A model generated the notes under the pieces. It saw nothing but the letters and a program-made list of their open reading frames with translations. It made no database searches and had not been told where the DNA came from. Of a stretch of 64,000 nucleotides of DNA, positions 1-8,220 are shown one piece after another; position 1 is the stretch's first letter; the number at the start of each line of letters is the position of its first letter. Source of the DNA: Defluviicoccus sp. (GTDB lineage: Bacteria > Pseudomonadota > Alphaproteobacteria > MPNO01); NCBI GenBank assembly GCA_022823775.1, contig JAJEHI010000072.1, positions 1 through 64,000 of the forward strand, read 5' to 3'. Both the position numbers and the translations under genes were made by a program.

Positions 1-138
1 AGCGGCACGGTCGCGGTGGTGGCGGGGGTGCTGATCTCAACCGCGGCCGATCTCCCCGCGGGACCGTTCCTCGTCGTCTGCTTCGCCGCCGCCGCGATCG
101 GAACGCGACTCCTGTTGCGCGATCGCGGCACCGGGTGA
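1..138 (+). CDS. Metal ABC transporter permease, C-terminal fragment (partial)
   Basis: The reading frame is open from the first base and stops at 136-138, giving the last 45 residues of a protein that starts outside the window. The fragment is hydrophobic. Its stretch of a glycine/valine helix followed by ADLPAGPF resembles the final transmembrane segment of ABC-3 family permeases (ZnuB, MntB, TroC), where a D-L/I-P-x-GP turn is common; the complete znuB at 4235-5041 has the comparable WDIPAGPAIV turn. If so, a second metal uptake system lies to the left of this window. The fragment is short, so the family call is an inference and the metal cannot be named. Confidence 0.55.
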   Translation, partial: SGTVAVVAGVLISTAADLPAGPFLVVCFAAAAIGTRLLLRDRGTG

Positions 139-161
139 GCGACGCTCGACCGTCTGTGGGA

Positions 162-806
162 TCAGTTCCGATCGAGCCTGCCAGCAGCGGGCTGAACAGC
201 CATGTCCAGGGCGTTCAGGAACGTCCGGCCGATCAATTCCAATTGCCGCACGAGCTCTATGCGCTCCGCGGCGCCGGCCATCTCTTCCGCGGACAGGATA
301 TGACCGATGAGCCCGCAGCCGTCCGCGAGGGTGACGATCACGATGTCCCTCGGTTCCGGGATCGCGTCGCTCAACAGCGTCTCCCGGATCCGCCGGATCA
401 GGTCGCGCTCCGCCTCTTCGTTCGCGAGCGGGTAATGCCGCGTTCCGAATATCCGCAGGACGCGGTCGTCGCTCAGCCCGAGGATGCCGTTGTCGACCAG
501 CCGGGCCAGTGCCGTTTCCCGGATCTCGTCGGCATGGTGGGTCGCGTGCTCCACCCAGTAGAGGGCGTCGTGCTCCCGGCTCGATTGCGCGATCTCGGAG
601 AGCATCGGATCGAGCAGCGCATCCCCCACCGGGGACGAGTCCACCAGGAACAGCCGCCGCGCGTCGGTGTCGATGCGGTTCTCCAGCGCGAGGTCCATGA
701 GCACCGCGCCGCCGAGGGCATAGCGGGCCAGCCATTCCGGGGCCCGCGACAGCGCCCCGTCCTCGTCGCGCAGCAGGAGCAGAAACTCTTCGGCGAATCT
801 CATCAT
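162..806 (-). CDS. GPP34 (GOLPH3/Vps74-like) family protein
   Basis: Predicted protein of 214 residues starting MMRFAEEFLLLL. The layout matches the GPP34 domain, known from Golgi phosphoprotein 3 and found in many bacteria: an N-terminal EEFLLLLRDEDG helix, LGGAVLMDLALENRID, a P-x-GDALLDPMLSEI segment, LVDNGIL, the RHYPL turn and a C-terminal helical half. Eukaryotic members bind phosphatidylinositol-4-phosphate at membranes; no bacterial function is firmly established that I know of. The start is set by a TGATG junction: its ATG overlaps the stop of the PiT gene by one base, so the two are very probably co-translated. PiT carriers are more often paired with a PhoU-like DUF47 protein, so this partner is unusual. 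A longer frame upstream exists but runs through the PiT gene out of phase. Confidence 0.82.
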   Translation of the reverse strand: MMRFAEEFLLLLRDEDGALSRAPEWLARYALGGAVLMDLALENRIDTDARRLFLVDSSPVGDALLDPMLSEIAQSSREHDALYWVEHATHHADEIRETALARLVDNGILGLSDDRVLRIFGTRHYPLANEEAERDLIRRIRETLLSDAIPEPRDIVIVTLADGCGLIGHILSAEEMAGAAERIELVRQLELIGRTFLNALDMAVQPAAGRLDRN

Positions 807-2077
807 CAGGCGCCTTGGACGAATACCGCCGACAGGAGGTAGTAGAACGCGACCGCCAGCACCGCGCCCACCGGAAGCGTCACGACCCAGGACACGAAGA
901 TGGTGCGGACCACGCCGAAATCGAGGGCGCCCATCCCGCGCGCGAGACCGACCCCCATCACGGCACCCACCAGCGTCTGTGTCGTCGAAACCGGCAGTCC
1001 GGTGCCGCTCGCCACGACGACCGTCGACGCTGCGGCAAACTCGGCGGCAAATCCGCGGCTCGGCGTGAGCTCGGTGATCTTCCTGCCGATCGTCGCCATG
1101 ACCCGGTAACCGAACGTCGCCAGGCCGATCACAATGCCCGCCGCGCCGATCAGCAGGACCCACACCGGTACCGCCGACTTGGCGGCGACCCCGCCCGTGG
1201 TCACCACGCCGACGATCGCGGCGACGGGTCCGATCGCATTGGCGACGTCGTTGGAACCGTGGGCGAACGCCATGCCGGAAGCGGTGACGATCATCAGGAT
1301 GGCGAACACCTTCTCGACGTCGTTAAAGCGCGATTGCCCCCCGGTGGAGGATTCGAGGCTCCGGAAGCTCAACCGGTCGATGAGCAGACGACTGGCGACG
1401 GCGACGATGCCGGCCGCGACCACCGAAAACAGGAGCGCCATCGGCATGCTGAGATCCATGCCGACATGCTTCAGGCCCTTCACGAAAGTCACGACCGCGG
1501 TCACCAGCACCGCGGCGAAGATGTAGATGGGAACGTATCGACGCGCGTAAACGGCGGGATCGTCCCTGTCGAAGATCAGCCACTGTACGCTCAGCACCAG
1601 GAGAAACGCGATCGCTCCGGCAAGAACGGGGGTGACCACCCAGCTTGCGGCGATGGCCGTCACGTCCCACCAGTGGACGGCCTCGAAGCCGATCGCCACC
1701 ACGGCAAAACCGATGATGGCCCCGACGATCGAATGCGTGGTCGATACGGGCCAACCGAATCTGGAAGCGACCGTCAGCCAGACGGCGGCGGCCAGCAGAG
1801 CCGACAGCATGCCGATGACCAGCAGGTTGGGATCGTGCTCGAGGGCTTCGGCGTCGATGATGCCCTTGCGGATCGTCGAGGTGACCTCGCCGCCGGCCAG
1901 AAACGCTCCGAGGAATTCGAACACACCGGCGATCAGGATCGCGACGCCGACCGTGATGGCCCCCGAGCCGACCGACGTCCCCATCGAGTTCGCGACGTCG
2001 TTGGCGCCGATCGCCCAGGCCATGTAAAGGCCGGCGGCGATAGCCGCGACGAGAATGACGGTGAGGCCTGCGTCCAC
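806..2077 (-). CDS. Inorganic phosphate transporter, PiT family
   Basis: Protein of 423 residues, the usual length for bacterial PiT carriers. It has the two inverted PHO-4 signatures: GANDVANSMG near residue 24 and GSNDVANAIG near residue 273, each followed by a glycine-rich helix. About ten to twelve hydrophobic segments are evident, with a more polar central stretch around residues 220-260. PiT proteins import phosphate as a neutral metal-phosphate complex by proton symport, and E. coli PitA has been linked to zinc entry, which fits its place beside znuABC. It is transcribed divergently from znuA across a 303-base gap containing a Zur-like palindrome, and is followed by the GPP34 gene with a one-base overlap. 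On the minus strand a TTGACA hexamer lies about 60 bases upstream of the ATG. Confidence 0.93.
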   Translation of the reverse strand: MDAGLTVILVAAIAAGLYMAWAIGANDVANSMGTSVGSGAITVGVAILIAGVFEFLGAFLAGGEVTSTIRKGIIDAEALEHDPNLLVIGMLSALLAAAVWLTVASRFGWPVSTTHSIVGAIIGFAVVAIGFEAVHWWDVTAIAASWVVTPVLAGAIAFLLVLSVQWLIFDRDDPAVYARRYVPIYIFAAVLVTAVVTFVKGLKHVGMDLSMPMALLFSVVAAGIVAVASRLLIDRLSFRSLESSTGGQSRFNDVEKVFAILMIVTASGMAFAHGSNDVANAIGPVAAIVGVVTTGGVAAKSAVPVWVLLIGAAGIVIGLATFGYRVMATIGRKITELTPSRGFAAEFAAASTVVVASGTGLPVSTTQTLVGAVMGVGLARGMGALDFGVVRTIFVSWVVTLPVGAVLAVAFYYLLSAVFVQGA

Positions 2078-2283
2078 GGAATGCCGTCTCCCCGGCGAGA
2101 AGGTGACTGGAGCGGACAGTGCCGGTGTGTGTCAAGCGGTCGGCATGCTTGGTTTTCGGCGCTAACAGCCGTGCAGCGCCCCGTCCATCGACCGAATCGT
2201 GACGCTCCGGAGAGCGCGCGATAAGGATTCCAAGTCACCCCGCACGCGTGGCAACCGACAAAACTGATGAGTAATGAGAGCGG

Positions 2284-2300
2284 CAATTATAGTATAACAT
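2284..2300. promoter_or_regulatory. Zur-like palindrome upstream of znuA
   Basis: The AT-rich core TTATAGTATAA at 2287-2297 is a perfect inverted repeat around G2292. The 13-mer ATTATAGTATAAC matches the gammaproteobacterial Zur core (GTTATA-N-TATAAC, from memory) at all but the first position. It sits about 85 bases before the znuA start in the divergent gap between PiT and znuA, the expected place for a zinc-responsive operator. The rest of the 2078-2380 gap shows no gene. Assignment to Zur is an inference; no zur gene lies in the window. Confidence 0.6.
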
Positions 2301-2380
2301 CATAGTGAATTCGGCGCGCCGCTCGGTGGTACATCCGATAATCGGAACGCGACGGTGCCGGGTATCCGAGGGGGACAGCC

Positions 2381-3331
2381 GTGGATTTCATCCGCAAGAC
2401 ACTGATTTTCGCTGCGCTGTGCGCCCCGCTGGTTCCGTTTGGGTTGAGCGCGCAGACCCCGAATGTCGTGGTGAGTCTGAAGCCGATCCATTCCCTTGTC
2501 GCCGGGGTGATGGGCGAAGCCGGCAAGCCCCGGCTTCTGCTCAAGGGGACCGCATCGCCCCACACCTACCAGATGCGCCCGTCCGATGCCCGGGCTCTCG
2601 CCGAGGCCGACCTGATCGTGTGGGTCGGCGAGGCGATGGAGACCTTCCTCCACCGAGCCGTCGAAAATCTCGGCTCCCGGTCCAGGGTCGTGACCCTTCA
2701 CGAGGTGCCCGGAATACACCTGCTGCGCAACCGCGAAGGGGGGATATGGGAAGACGACGATCATGAGGAGCCCCATGTCGACGAGGACGAAGACCACGGT
2801 CATGAGCACGACGAGTACAACATGCATTTCTGGCTCGATCCGGCCAACGCCGGCCGGATCGTCGATGAGGTGGCGGCGGCGCTGATATTTCTCGACCCCG
2901 CCCGCACCGCGACCTGGCGCGCCAACGCCGCGGCGACGCGTAAACGGATCGCCGATGTCCACGCGTCCCTTGAAGCGCGTCTGGCGCCCGTGCGCGGACA
3001 CGCCTTCGTGGTCTTCCACGACGCCTATCAGTATTTCGAGCGCGCCTACGGGCTGAACGGCAAGGGCGCGGTCGCCGTCGACCCGGCGCGGGCGCCGAGC
3101 GCCAAGCGGCTCGTCGAGCTGCGCGCCGCGCTCGCCGAGCACAAGATCCGCTGCGTGTTCACCGAACCCCAGTTCGAGCCCGATCTGGTCCGCACCGTGA
3201 TCGAGGGCAGCGACGTCCGGACCGCGGTACTCGACCCGGTCGGCGCCGACACGAGGCCGGGTGCGGACGCCTGGATCGAGATCATGCGCGGCCTGGGCGA
3301 CGCGATGGTAGGCTGTCTCGGCAAGAGTTGA
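2381..3331 (+). CDS. znuA: Zinc ABC transporter periplasmic binding protein
   Basis: Protein of 316 residues from a GTG start preceded by a GAGGGGGA ribosome-binding site. It has a signal peptide (about residues 1-25, ending GLSAQ) and the cluster A-I solute-binding fold. The zinc ligands expected for ZnuA are present: H61 in SPHTYQ, H149 in MHFWLDP and H213 in FHDAYQYF, plus an acidic residue near the C-terminus. The mobile loop at residues 124-147 is rich in Asp, Glu and His, the hallmark that separates zinc-specific ZnuA from manganese-binding relatives. It captures periplasmic zinc and passes it to ZnuB. It is first in znuA-znuC-znuB, and a Zur-like operator lies upstream. Confidence 0.93.
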   Translation: MDFIRKTLIFAALCAPLVPFGLSAQTPNVVVSLKPIHSLVAGVMGEAGKPRLLLKGTASPHTYQMRPSDARALAEADLIVWVGEAMETFLHRAVENLGSRSRVVTLHEVPGIHLLRNREGGIWEDDDHEEPHVDEDEDHGHEHDEYNMHFWLDPANAGRIVDEVAAALIFLDPARTATWRANAAATRKRIADVHASLEARLAPVRGHAFVVFHDAYQYFERAYGLNGKGAVAVDPARAPSAKRLVELRAALAEHKIRCVFTEPQFEPDLVRTVIEGSDVRTAVLDPVGADTRPGADAWIEIMRGLGDAMVGCLGKS

Positions 3332-3401
3332 CCGCCGCCGCCGGGGCGCCGGAGCCGTCGATGGAGCGGCTCCCCGCATGCGTGTCTCGTCCCGATAAGG
3401 T

Positions 3402-4238
3402 ATGGCCACGGCAGGTTCCCGAATGACCGATGCACCCGCCCAAGGTCCGTCCGAGGCCTCGCCGCTCGTCGAGGCGCGCGGCGTCAGCCTGCGCTTCGGC
3501 CGCCGCACCGTGCTCGACACGGTGGATATCGCCGTCCGCGCCGGGGAAATCGTCACCTTGGTCGGGCTCAACGGCGCCGGCAAGTCGACGCTGATCCGCG
3601 TGATCCTAGGCATCGTGGAACCCGATAGCGGCGAGGTGTTGCGGAGCCCAGGCCTGCGCGTCGGCTACGTGCCGCAGCAAATGCAGCGCGATCCGGTCCT
3701 GCCGATCACGGTGGAGCGCTTCATGACGCTTGGTGCGCCGGCCCCTCGCGGGACGCTCCAACGGGTGCTCGACGAGGTCGGCGCCGATCCGATTCTCGGC
3801 TACCCGCTGGCCGAGATCTCCGGCGGGGAGATGCAGCGCGTGCTGCTCGCGCGGGCCCTGTTGCGCGAGCCCCGGCTCTTGGTGCTCGACGAGCCGCTGG
3901 CCGGGGTGGACGTCACCAGCCAGAACGATCTCTACCGGCTCATCGCCGACATCCGCGACCGGCGCGGCTGCGGGGTCCTCCTGGTATCGCACGATCTTCA
4001 CCTGGTGATGGCCGCGACCGACACCGTGGTCTGCCTCAACCGGCATGTGTGCTGCACCGGGCGGCCGCAGGCGGTTCTAAGACACCCCGAGTTCATCTCC
4101 CTGTTCGGACCGCATTTGTCGGAGACGCTCGCGGTCTACCAACATGCCCACGACCATCGTCACGACGCGCTGGGCGAGCCGCTCTCGATCGGAGCGGGCC
4201 CGTCGGAGCGGCCGGGGCCGGCCGGCCGGCATCCGTGA
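3402..4238 (+). CDS. znuC: Zinc ABC transporter ATP-binding protein
   Basis: Protein of 278 residues from the ATG used here; a second ATG at 3423 would remove seven residues and is equally plausible. ABC ATPase motifs are complete: Walker A GLNGAGKST (55-63), Q-loop PQQ (91-93), signature ISGGEMQR (139-146), Walker B LLVLDEP (159-165) and switch histidine in SHDLH (H197). The C-terminal tail contains a histidine run, YQHAHDHRHD, as in several ZnuC proteins, where it may bind zinc. It powers ZnuB at the inner membrane. Its TGA overlaps the GTG start of znuB by four bases. Confidence 0.93.
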   Translation: MATAGSRMTDAPAQGPSEASPLVEARGVSLRFGRRTVLDTVDIAVRAGEIVTLVGLNGAGKSTLIRVILGIVEPDSGEVLRSPGLRVGYVPQQMQRDPVLPITVERFMTLGAPAPRGTLQRVLDEVGADPILGYPLAEISGGEMQRVLLARALLREPRLLVLDEPLAGVDVTSQNDLYRLIADIRDRRGCGVLLVSHDLHLVMAATDTVVCLNRHVCCTGRPQAVLRHPEFISLFGPHLSETLAVYQHAHDHRHDALGEPLSIGAGPSERPGPAGRHP

Positions 4239-5041
4239 TCGAGGACTTCGTCCTGCGCGCCCTTGGCGGCGGGATCGGGGCGGCGATCGCCGCCGGGCCG
4301 GTCGGATGTTTCGTGGTGTGGCGGCGCATGGCGTATTTCGGCACCGCGCTCGCGCACGCGGTGCTGCTCGGGGTCGCGCTCGGATTCCTGCTCGAGATCG
4401 AGCCTATCGTCGCGGTCTTCGCGATATGCCTTCTGCTCGCGGTCTGTCTCCTTCTGCTGGAGCGCCAGCGGGTCATTTCGGTCGACGCCCTGCTCGGGGT
4501 TCTCGCGCACGCGGTGTTCGCGGCCGGGCTGGTCGTCGTCGCGTTCATGGAGCGGGTGCGGGTCGATCTGATCGGCTATCTGTTCGGCGACATCCTTTCG
4601 GTCGGGGTCGTCGATCTCTGGCTGATCTTCGGCACCGCGGCCGTGGTCTCCGCGGCGCTTGCCTGGCAATGGAGCAACCTCCTCGCCGTCGCCCTCAACC
4701 AGGATCTCGCGGCGGCGGAGGGCGTGCCGGTGGAGCGGATCCGTTTCCTGTTCCTGTTCCTGCTCGCCGCGGTGATCGCCGTCGGAATGAAGATCGTCGG
4801 CATGCTGCTTGTCGTGGCCCTGGTCATCGTCCCCGCCGCCGCGGCGCGGCGCATGGTGGCGACGCCCGAGCAGATGGCGGCGGCGTCGACGGCGATCGGA
4901 ATCGCCTCGGTCGTCGCCGGTCTGTTCGCCTCGCTCCTCTGGGACATTCCCGCGGGGCCGGCCATCGTGCTGATGGCGAGCGGGATCTTCGCCGCCAGCC
5001 TGCTGATTCCCGTCCGGGGGCAATCTCGCGGGGAAGGCTAA
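4235..5041 (+). CDS. znuB: Zinc ABC transporter permease
   Basis: Protein of 268 residues of the ABC-3 family. I chose the GTG at 4235, which forms a GTGA overlap with the znuC stop; a longer frame starting inside znuC would add 62 polar residues with no family resemblance. Seven or eight hydrophobic helices are visible. WRRMAYFGTALAHA near the N-terminus and the central GDILSVGVVDLW and MKIVGMLLVVALVIVPAAAA helices are typical of ZnuB. It forms the channel for ZnuA-delivered zinc. It ends 31 bases from the convergent end of the SPFH operon. Confidence 0.92.
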   Translation: MIEDFVLRALGGGIGAAIAAGPVGCFVVWRRMAYFGTALAHAVLLGVALGFLLEIEPIVAVFAICLLLAVCLLLLERQRVISVDALLGVLAHAVFAAGLVVVAFMERVRVDLIGYLFGDILSVGVVDLWLIFGTAAVVSAALAWQWSNLLAVALNQDLAAAEGVPVERIRFLFLFLLAAVIAVGMKIVGMLLVVALVIVPAAAARRMVATPEQMAAASTAIGIASVVAGLFASLLWDIPAGPAIVLMASGIFAASLLIPVRGQSRGEG

Positions 5042-5072
5042 CCCTCCGCGGGCGCCCGCCGCCGCGTCGCTC

Positions 5073-5564
5073 TCAGAAGAAGACCACCAGCAAGGCAATC
5101 CCGGCCAGGCCGCCGAGGATGAAGCAGGCGGCGCTCACGATGCCGGTCAGGGTGGCCCAATCGGCGGTCCGCCAGGTGCGACCCTCGACGTTGAACATGA
5201 CCTCGGAACGATCGCCCTCGCCGTCGGCGAAGCGCTTGAGCGCGGACTCGCTTCCGTGCGCCTCCCGGACGGAGACGATGGTGACCAGGAACATGGTCAG
5301 CGCGGAGGTCAGAATGCCCACGCCGAAGACCATGACGGTTGTGAGCGCGAACCAGTGAAACACGCCCTCCTGCCCGCCCGTGGTGGAGGTGCTCATGAAA
5401 CCGATAATCAGCGCGGTACCGCCGGCATTGCCGAAGAGCAGAAGGCGCGTCGATTCGAGGAGCATCCGGAACATGATGTTCCGGCGCATGGAAACGACCT
5501 TGTAGCCCTCCCGCAGCCATTCCTCGCTGGTTTCTTCCCGTTCGAATTCGTCGATTTTCTTCAC
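5073..5564 (-). CDS. Small membrane protein of unknown function, last gene of SPFH operon
   Basis: Protein of 163 residues from a GTG start that overlaps the stop of the preceding binding-protein gene by four bases (GTGA). The N-terminal 40 residues are charged and probably cytoplasmic. Hydrophobic segments lie at about 41-57, 70-98 and 136-163, the last ending flush with the C-terminus; a polar, charged loop lies at about 100-134. I recognise no family. Its place at the end of the five-gene permease-SPFH operon suggests a membrane partner of those proteins, which is inference only. Confidence 0.75.
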   Translation of the reverse strand: MKKIDEFEREETSEEWLREGYKVVSMRRNIMFRMLLESTRLLLFGNAGGTALIIGFMSTSTTGGQEGVFHWFALTTVMVFGVGILTSALTMFLVTIVSVREAHGSESALKRFADGEGDRSEVMFNVEGRTWRTADWATLTGIVSAACFILGGLAGIALLVVFF

Positions 5565-6757
5565 TGGCCGACCGCCTTTCCCGTCCCGTCTTTCACCTTT
5601 GCCGGGGCGAACTCGACCAGCCGCACATAGTCCGATCCGGCGTTCCCGCCATCGGCGAACGCGATCTCCCAGCCGTCGATGAGGAAGGGCCCGCTCGCCA
5701 ACGCCGTTTCCAGGAACCCTTCCCGATCCGGCTCGCCCGGCATCCGCTCGAGTACGGCGATGACGAAGCGACCCAGTATGTAGCCCTCGAGGCCCGACGC
5801 GTCCGCGGTTCCCGCCGCCTCCGGCGCCGCCGCCCGCCAGGCGGCGAGCGCGGACCGGAACCGCTTCACCAGCGCATTGCCGGCATCCCGTACATCCGGC
5901 AGGACGCGGGTGCTCACGGCCGGACCGAAGCGCTGCTTGAGCCGGCCGGCGATCCGGTCGAGATCGACGATCGACAGCATCCCGAAAGCGAAGTTGTGAC
6001 CGAATGACCGCGCCGCGTCGATCGCATCGAGGGTGTTGGACGTGGTCGCCGCCATCAGCACGACATCGAGATCCGCCTTCTCCAGCACGAACAGCGTGCT
6101 ATGGACCGAGTGGCTGTGCCACGAATAAGACGCCTTGGCGAGGATCGGCAAACCGCGGGCCTTCAGCGATTCGCGAAAAGCGGTCAGCACCGAGTATCCG
6201 AACGCGTCGTCCTGGAAAATGACGCCGAAACGGCGCGCGCCACGCCGGCCGTGCATGTGGGCGACGAGCTGTCGCGCTTCCTCGGCATAACCGGTGCGCA
6301 GGTTGACGACGTTGGGGAAGCGCGCACGGTCGCGCAGAAGGCCGGCGCCCGAGAGGATCCCGACAAAGGGCACCCTGGCCCTGCGGAGGATGGGCGCCAT
6401 GCGCAACGCTGTCGGCGTGCCCAGTCCGCCGATGACGGCGAAGATGTCCCGGTCGGTCGCAAAATGCGCCGCGTTGGCGGCGGCCGTGTCCGGATCGTAG
6501 GCATCGTCGCGCGACGTCAGCCGGAGCGTCCTGCCCCTCACTCCGCCCCCGAGATTGCGTTCGTGAAAGGCGGCGCGGATGCCGGCACGGTACCTGAGGC
6601 CCGTGGTTCCGCACGCGCCGGTGAGACAACTGCTCTGAGCGAAGGCGATCCTGTCCTCGGTCACGCCGGGCTCCGCAGGCTCCCCGGCCGGCACGGTTCC
6701 CGCGCATAGCAGCAGGAAAAGCGGGATCGTCCCGCCCAGCCTAGTTGGCAAGGCCAT
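5561..6757 (-). CDS. LivK-type ABC substrate-binding protein in SPFH operon
   Basis: Protein of 398 residues starting MALPTRLGG with a Sec-type signal peptide (hydrophobic residues 9-20, probable cleavage after VPAG). The mature part matches the Peripla_BP_6 fold used for branched-chain amino acids, amides and urea: RIAFAQSS near the N-terminus, then the FAVIGGLGTPT and FGVIFQDDAFG strand-turn signatures. No LivHMGF-type permease or ATPase is nearby, so it may be a sensor or accessory protein rather than part of an importer. C44 and C49 in SSCLTGACG sit where relatives usually have an SxPLTG ligand-binding loop, an unusual pair that could bind metal or form a disulphide. The start is inside the previous gene (17-base overlap); a longer frame upstream is Arg-rich and unconvincing. 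Confidence 0.82.
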   Translation of the reverse strand: MALPTRLGGTIPLFLLLCAGTVPAGEPAEPGVTEDRIAFAQSSCLTGACGTTGLRYRAGIRAAFHERNLGGGVRGRTLRLTSRDDAYDPDTAAANAAHFATDRDIFAVIGGLGTPTALRMAPILRRARVPFVGILSGAGLLRDRARFPNVVNLRTGYAEEARQLVAHMHGRRGARRFGVIFQDDAFGYSVLTAFRESLKARGLPILAKASYSWHSHSVHSTLFVLEKADLDVVLMAATTSNTLDAIDAARSFGHNFAFGMLSIVDLDRIAGRLKQRFGPAVSTRVLPDVRDAGNALVKRFRSALAAWRAAAPEAAGTADASGLEGYILGRFVIAVLERMPGEPDREGFLETALASGPFLIDGWEIAFADGGNAGSDYVRLVEFAPAKVKDGTGKAVGQ

Positions 6758-8210
6758 CCGTCTTCCCGGCGTTCGCCGCCGAGCCGGCTTTCGGCTCCGT
6801 CCCGTCCATTCCTGCCGGCTTCTCCGGCTTTGCCTTCTTCGTGCCGGCCGATCGGCCTTTTGTCGCCTTTTCCGGCTTTTCCTCCGCCGGTTTTGCATGC
6901 CCGGGCTGGGCCGGCCCACTCTCGTCCTCGTCGTCCGGGATGACGGTGGTCCGGTTGACCAACGGTTTTTCGTTCTGCTCCGCGGCCGCGGCAACGCCGG
7001 TCGGCGCGACGTGGCGGTGACTGAAGATGGACAGATCGTCGAAAATCAGGGAACGCAGCTTGGCCGTGCTCAGGTGGTGGCGTTCTCCGCGGGCGGCATG
7101 GAAGCGCCCATCCATCAGGAAGCGGTCGGAATCGACGTTCTCGAAGCCGTGGCCGCTCCCTTCGCTGACCGTGGACAGAGAGCGTCTCGCGCCGGCGAGG
7201 TTCCGTTTCGCCGGCGGCGCGACGGCCGCGACGGGAGCGCGGCCGACGCCCGGCACGAAACCTTCGACCATGTTGATGTCTATGGCCGAGGCATTGCTCG
7301 GATTGACCGTCGACAGCGTGGCGTCCCGGAAAATATTTCGCATGCGCTGCCAGTACCGCGTCACCGTGACCGAGGACGGCTGGCTCCGGTAGGCCACCAG
7401 CAGATCGGCGAAGATCTGAGCGCTGCTCTCGGCTTGAAGCCGGCGCTCTCGCGCTCTTGCCCTGGCGTTCATGACGACCGCCTGCGCCTGCCCCCGGCTG
7501 CGGGCCAGAAGTTTTTCCATCCGGCGGTTGGCGTTGCTTACCGATTGAATGCCTTCGGCGATCGCGTCGCTCACGTCCCGAAACGCGGCAACAGTTTCCT
7601 CGATGGGACGCACATCTACGATGTTGAGCGCCAGCAATTCGATCCCGATATCGTGATCCTTCAGATACGCGGATGTGTCCTTGAACAGGAGCGTCTGGAT
7701 GATGTCCCGGTTGGTTGTAAAAATCAGGTCTATGAAGTGCTTCCCCATGATCTCGATCAGGCGTTCGCGCACGATGAGCGTCAGAACGGCTTGCGGATCG
7801 ACGGTGGCGTAAAGGTAGCTCTTCAGGTTTCCGATCCTGTATTGCAGCGCGACGTCCGCTTCGAACAGATTTGCATCGCCGGACAGGATCGAAAACGCGG
7901 CCTTGCCCGTCTCGTCACGGGTCCCAACGCCGCGTCGCGTGATGCGCGTGACCTTGCGTATGTGGGCCCGCTCCACGAACGGAAGAGCGTAGTGGATTCC
8001 GGGCAGGATTTCCGGATCGACCACCTTGCCGAAGCGCGTCAGCACCGCCTGCTCTTCCTTTTTCACCACGTAAACGCCGTCGGAGAGCAAGGCCAGCACC
8101 GCGACCCCCGCGAGCGCGGCGAGCAGGACCGTCTTGCGGTCGTGCATGTAGTCGAAAACCGCGTGGATGATGCGTGTGCTGGGCGCGGGTGCTTCGGGAG
8201 CGTCCGGCAT
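6741..8210 (-). CDS. SPFH/band 7 protein, HflK-like, with long C-terminal tail
   Basis: Protein of 489 residues with one N-terminal membrane anchor (about 27-43) and an SPFH domain from about residue 44 to 290, including YVVKKEEQAVLTRFGKVV, PGIHYALPF and the YRIGN-YLYATVDPQ region typical of HflK. HflK and HflC form a large periplasmic cage around FtsH in E. coli. The C-terminal part (about 330-489) is unusual: it ends in a low-complexity Lys/Ala/Pro/Glu-rich stretch and has a HHLSTAKLRSL and SHRHV patch. It is the third gene of the operon, starting ten bases after the HflC-like gene. No ftsH lies in the window. It could be a paralogue dedicated to the permease rather than the housekeeping HflK. 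Confidence 0.87.
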   Translation of the reverse strand: MPDAPEAPAPSTRIIHAVFDYMHDRKTVLLAALAGVAVLALLSDGVYVVKKEEQAVLTRFGKVVDPEILPGIHYALPFVERAHIRKVTRITRRGVGTRDETGKAAFSILSGDANLFEADVALQYRIGNLKSYLYATVDPQAVLTLIVRERLIEIMGKHFIDLIFTTNRDIIQTLLFKDTSAYLKDHDIGIELLALNIVDVRPIEETVAAFRDVSDAIAEGIQSVSNANRRMEKLLARSRGQAQAVVMNARARARERRLQAESSAQIFADLLVAYRSQPSSVTVTRYWQRMRNIFRDATLSTVNPSNASAIDINMVEGFVPGVGRAPVAAVAPPAKRNLAGARRSLSTVSEGSGHGFENVDSDRFLMDGRFHAARGERHHLSTAKLRSLIFDDLSIFSHRHVAPTGVAAAAEQNEKPLVNRTTVIPDDEDESGPAQPGHAKPAEEKPEKATKGRSAGTKKAKPEKPAGMDGTEPKAGSAANAGKTDGLAN

Positions 8211-8220
8211 GGCTCGCTCC

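Noticed and set aside
815-2224. Plus-strand frame opposite the PiT gene
   Set aside because: Highly charged His/Asp/Arg-rich shadow; the PiT signatures on the other strand are decisive.
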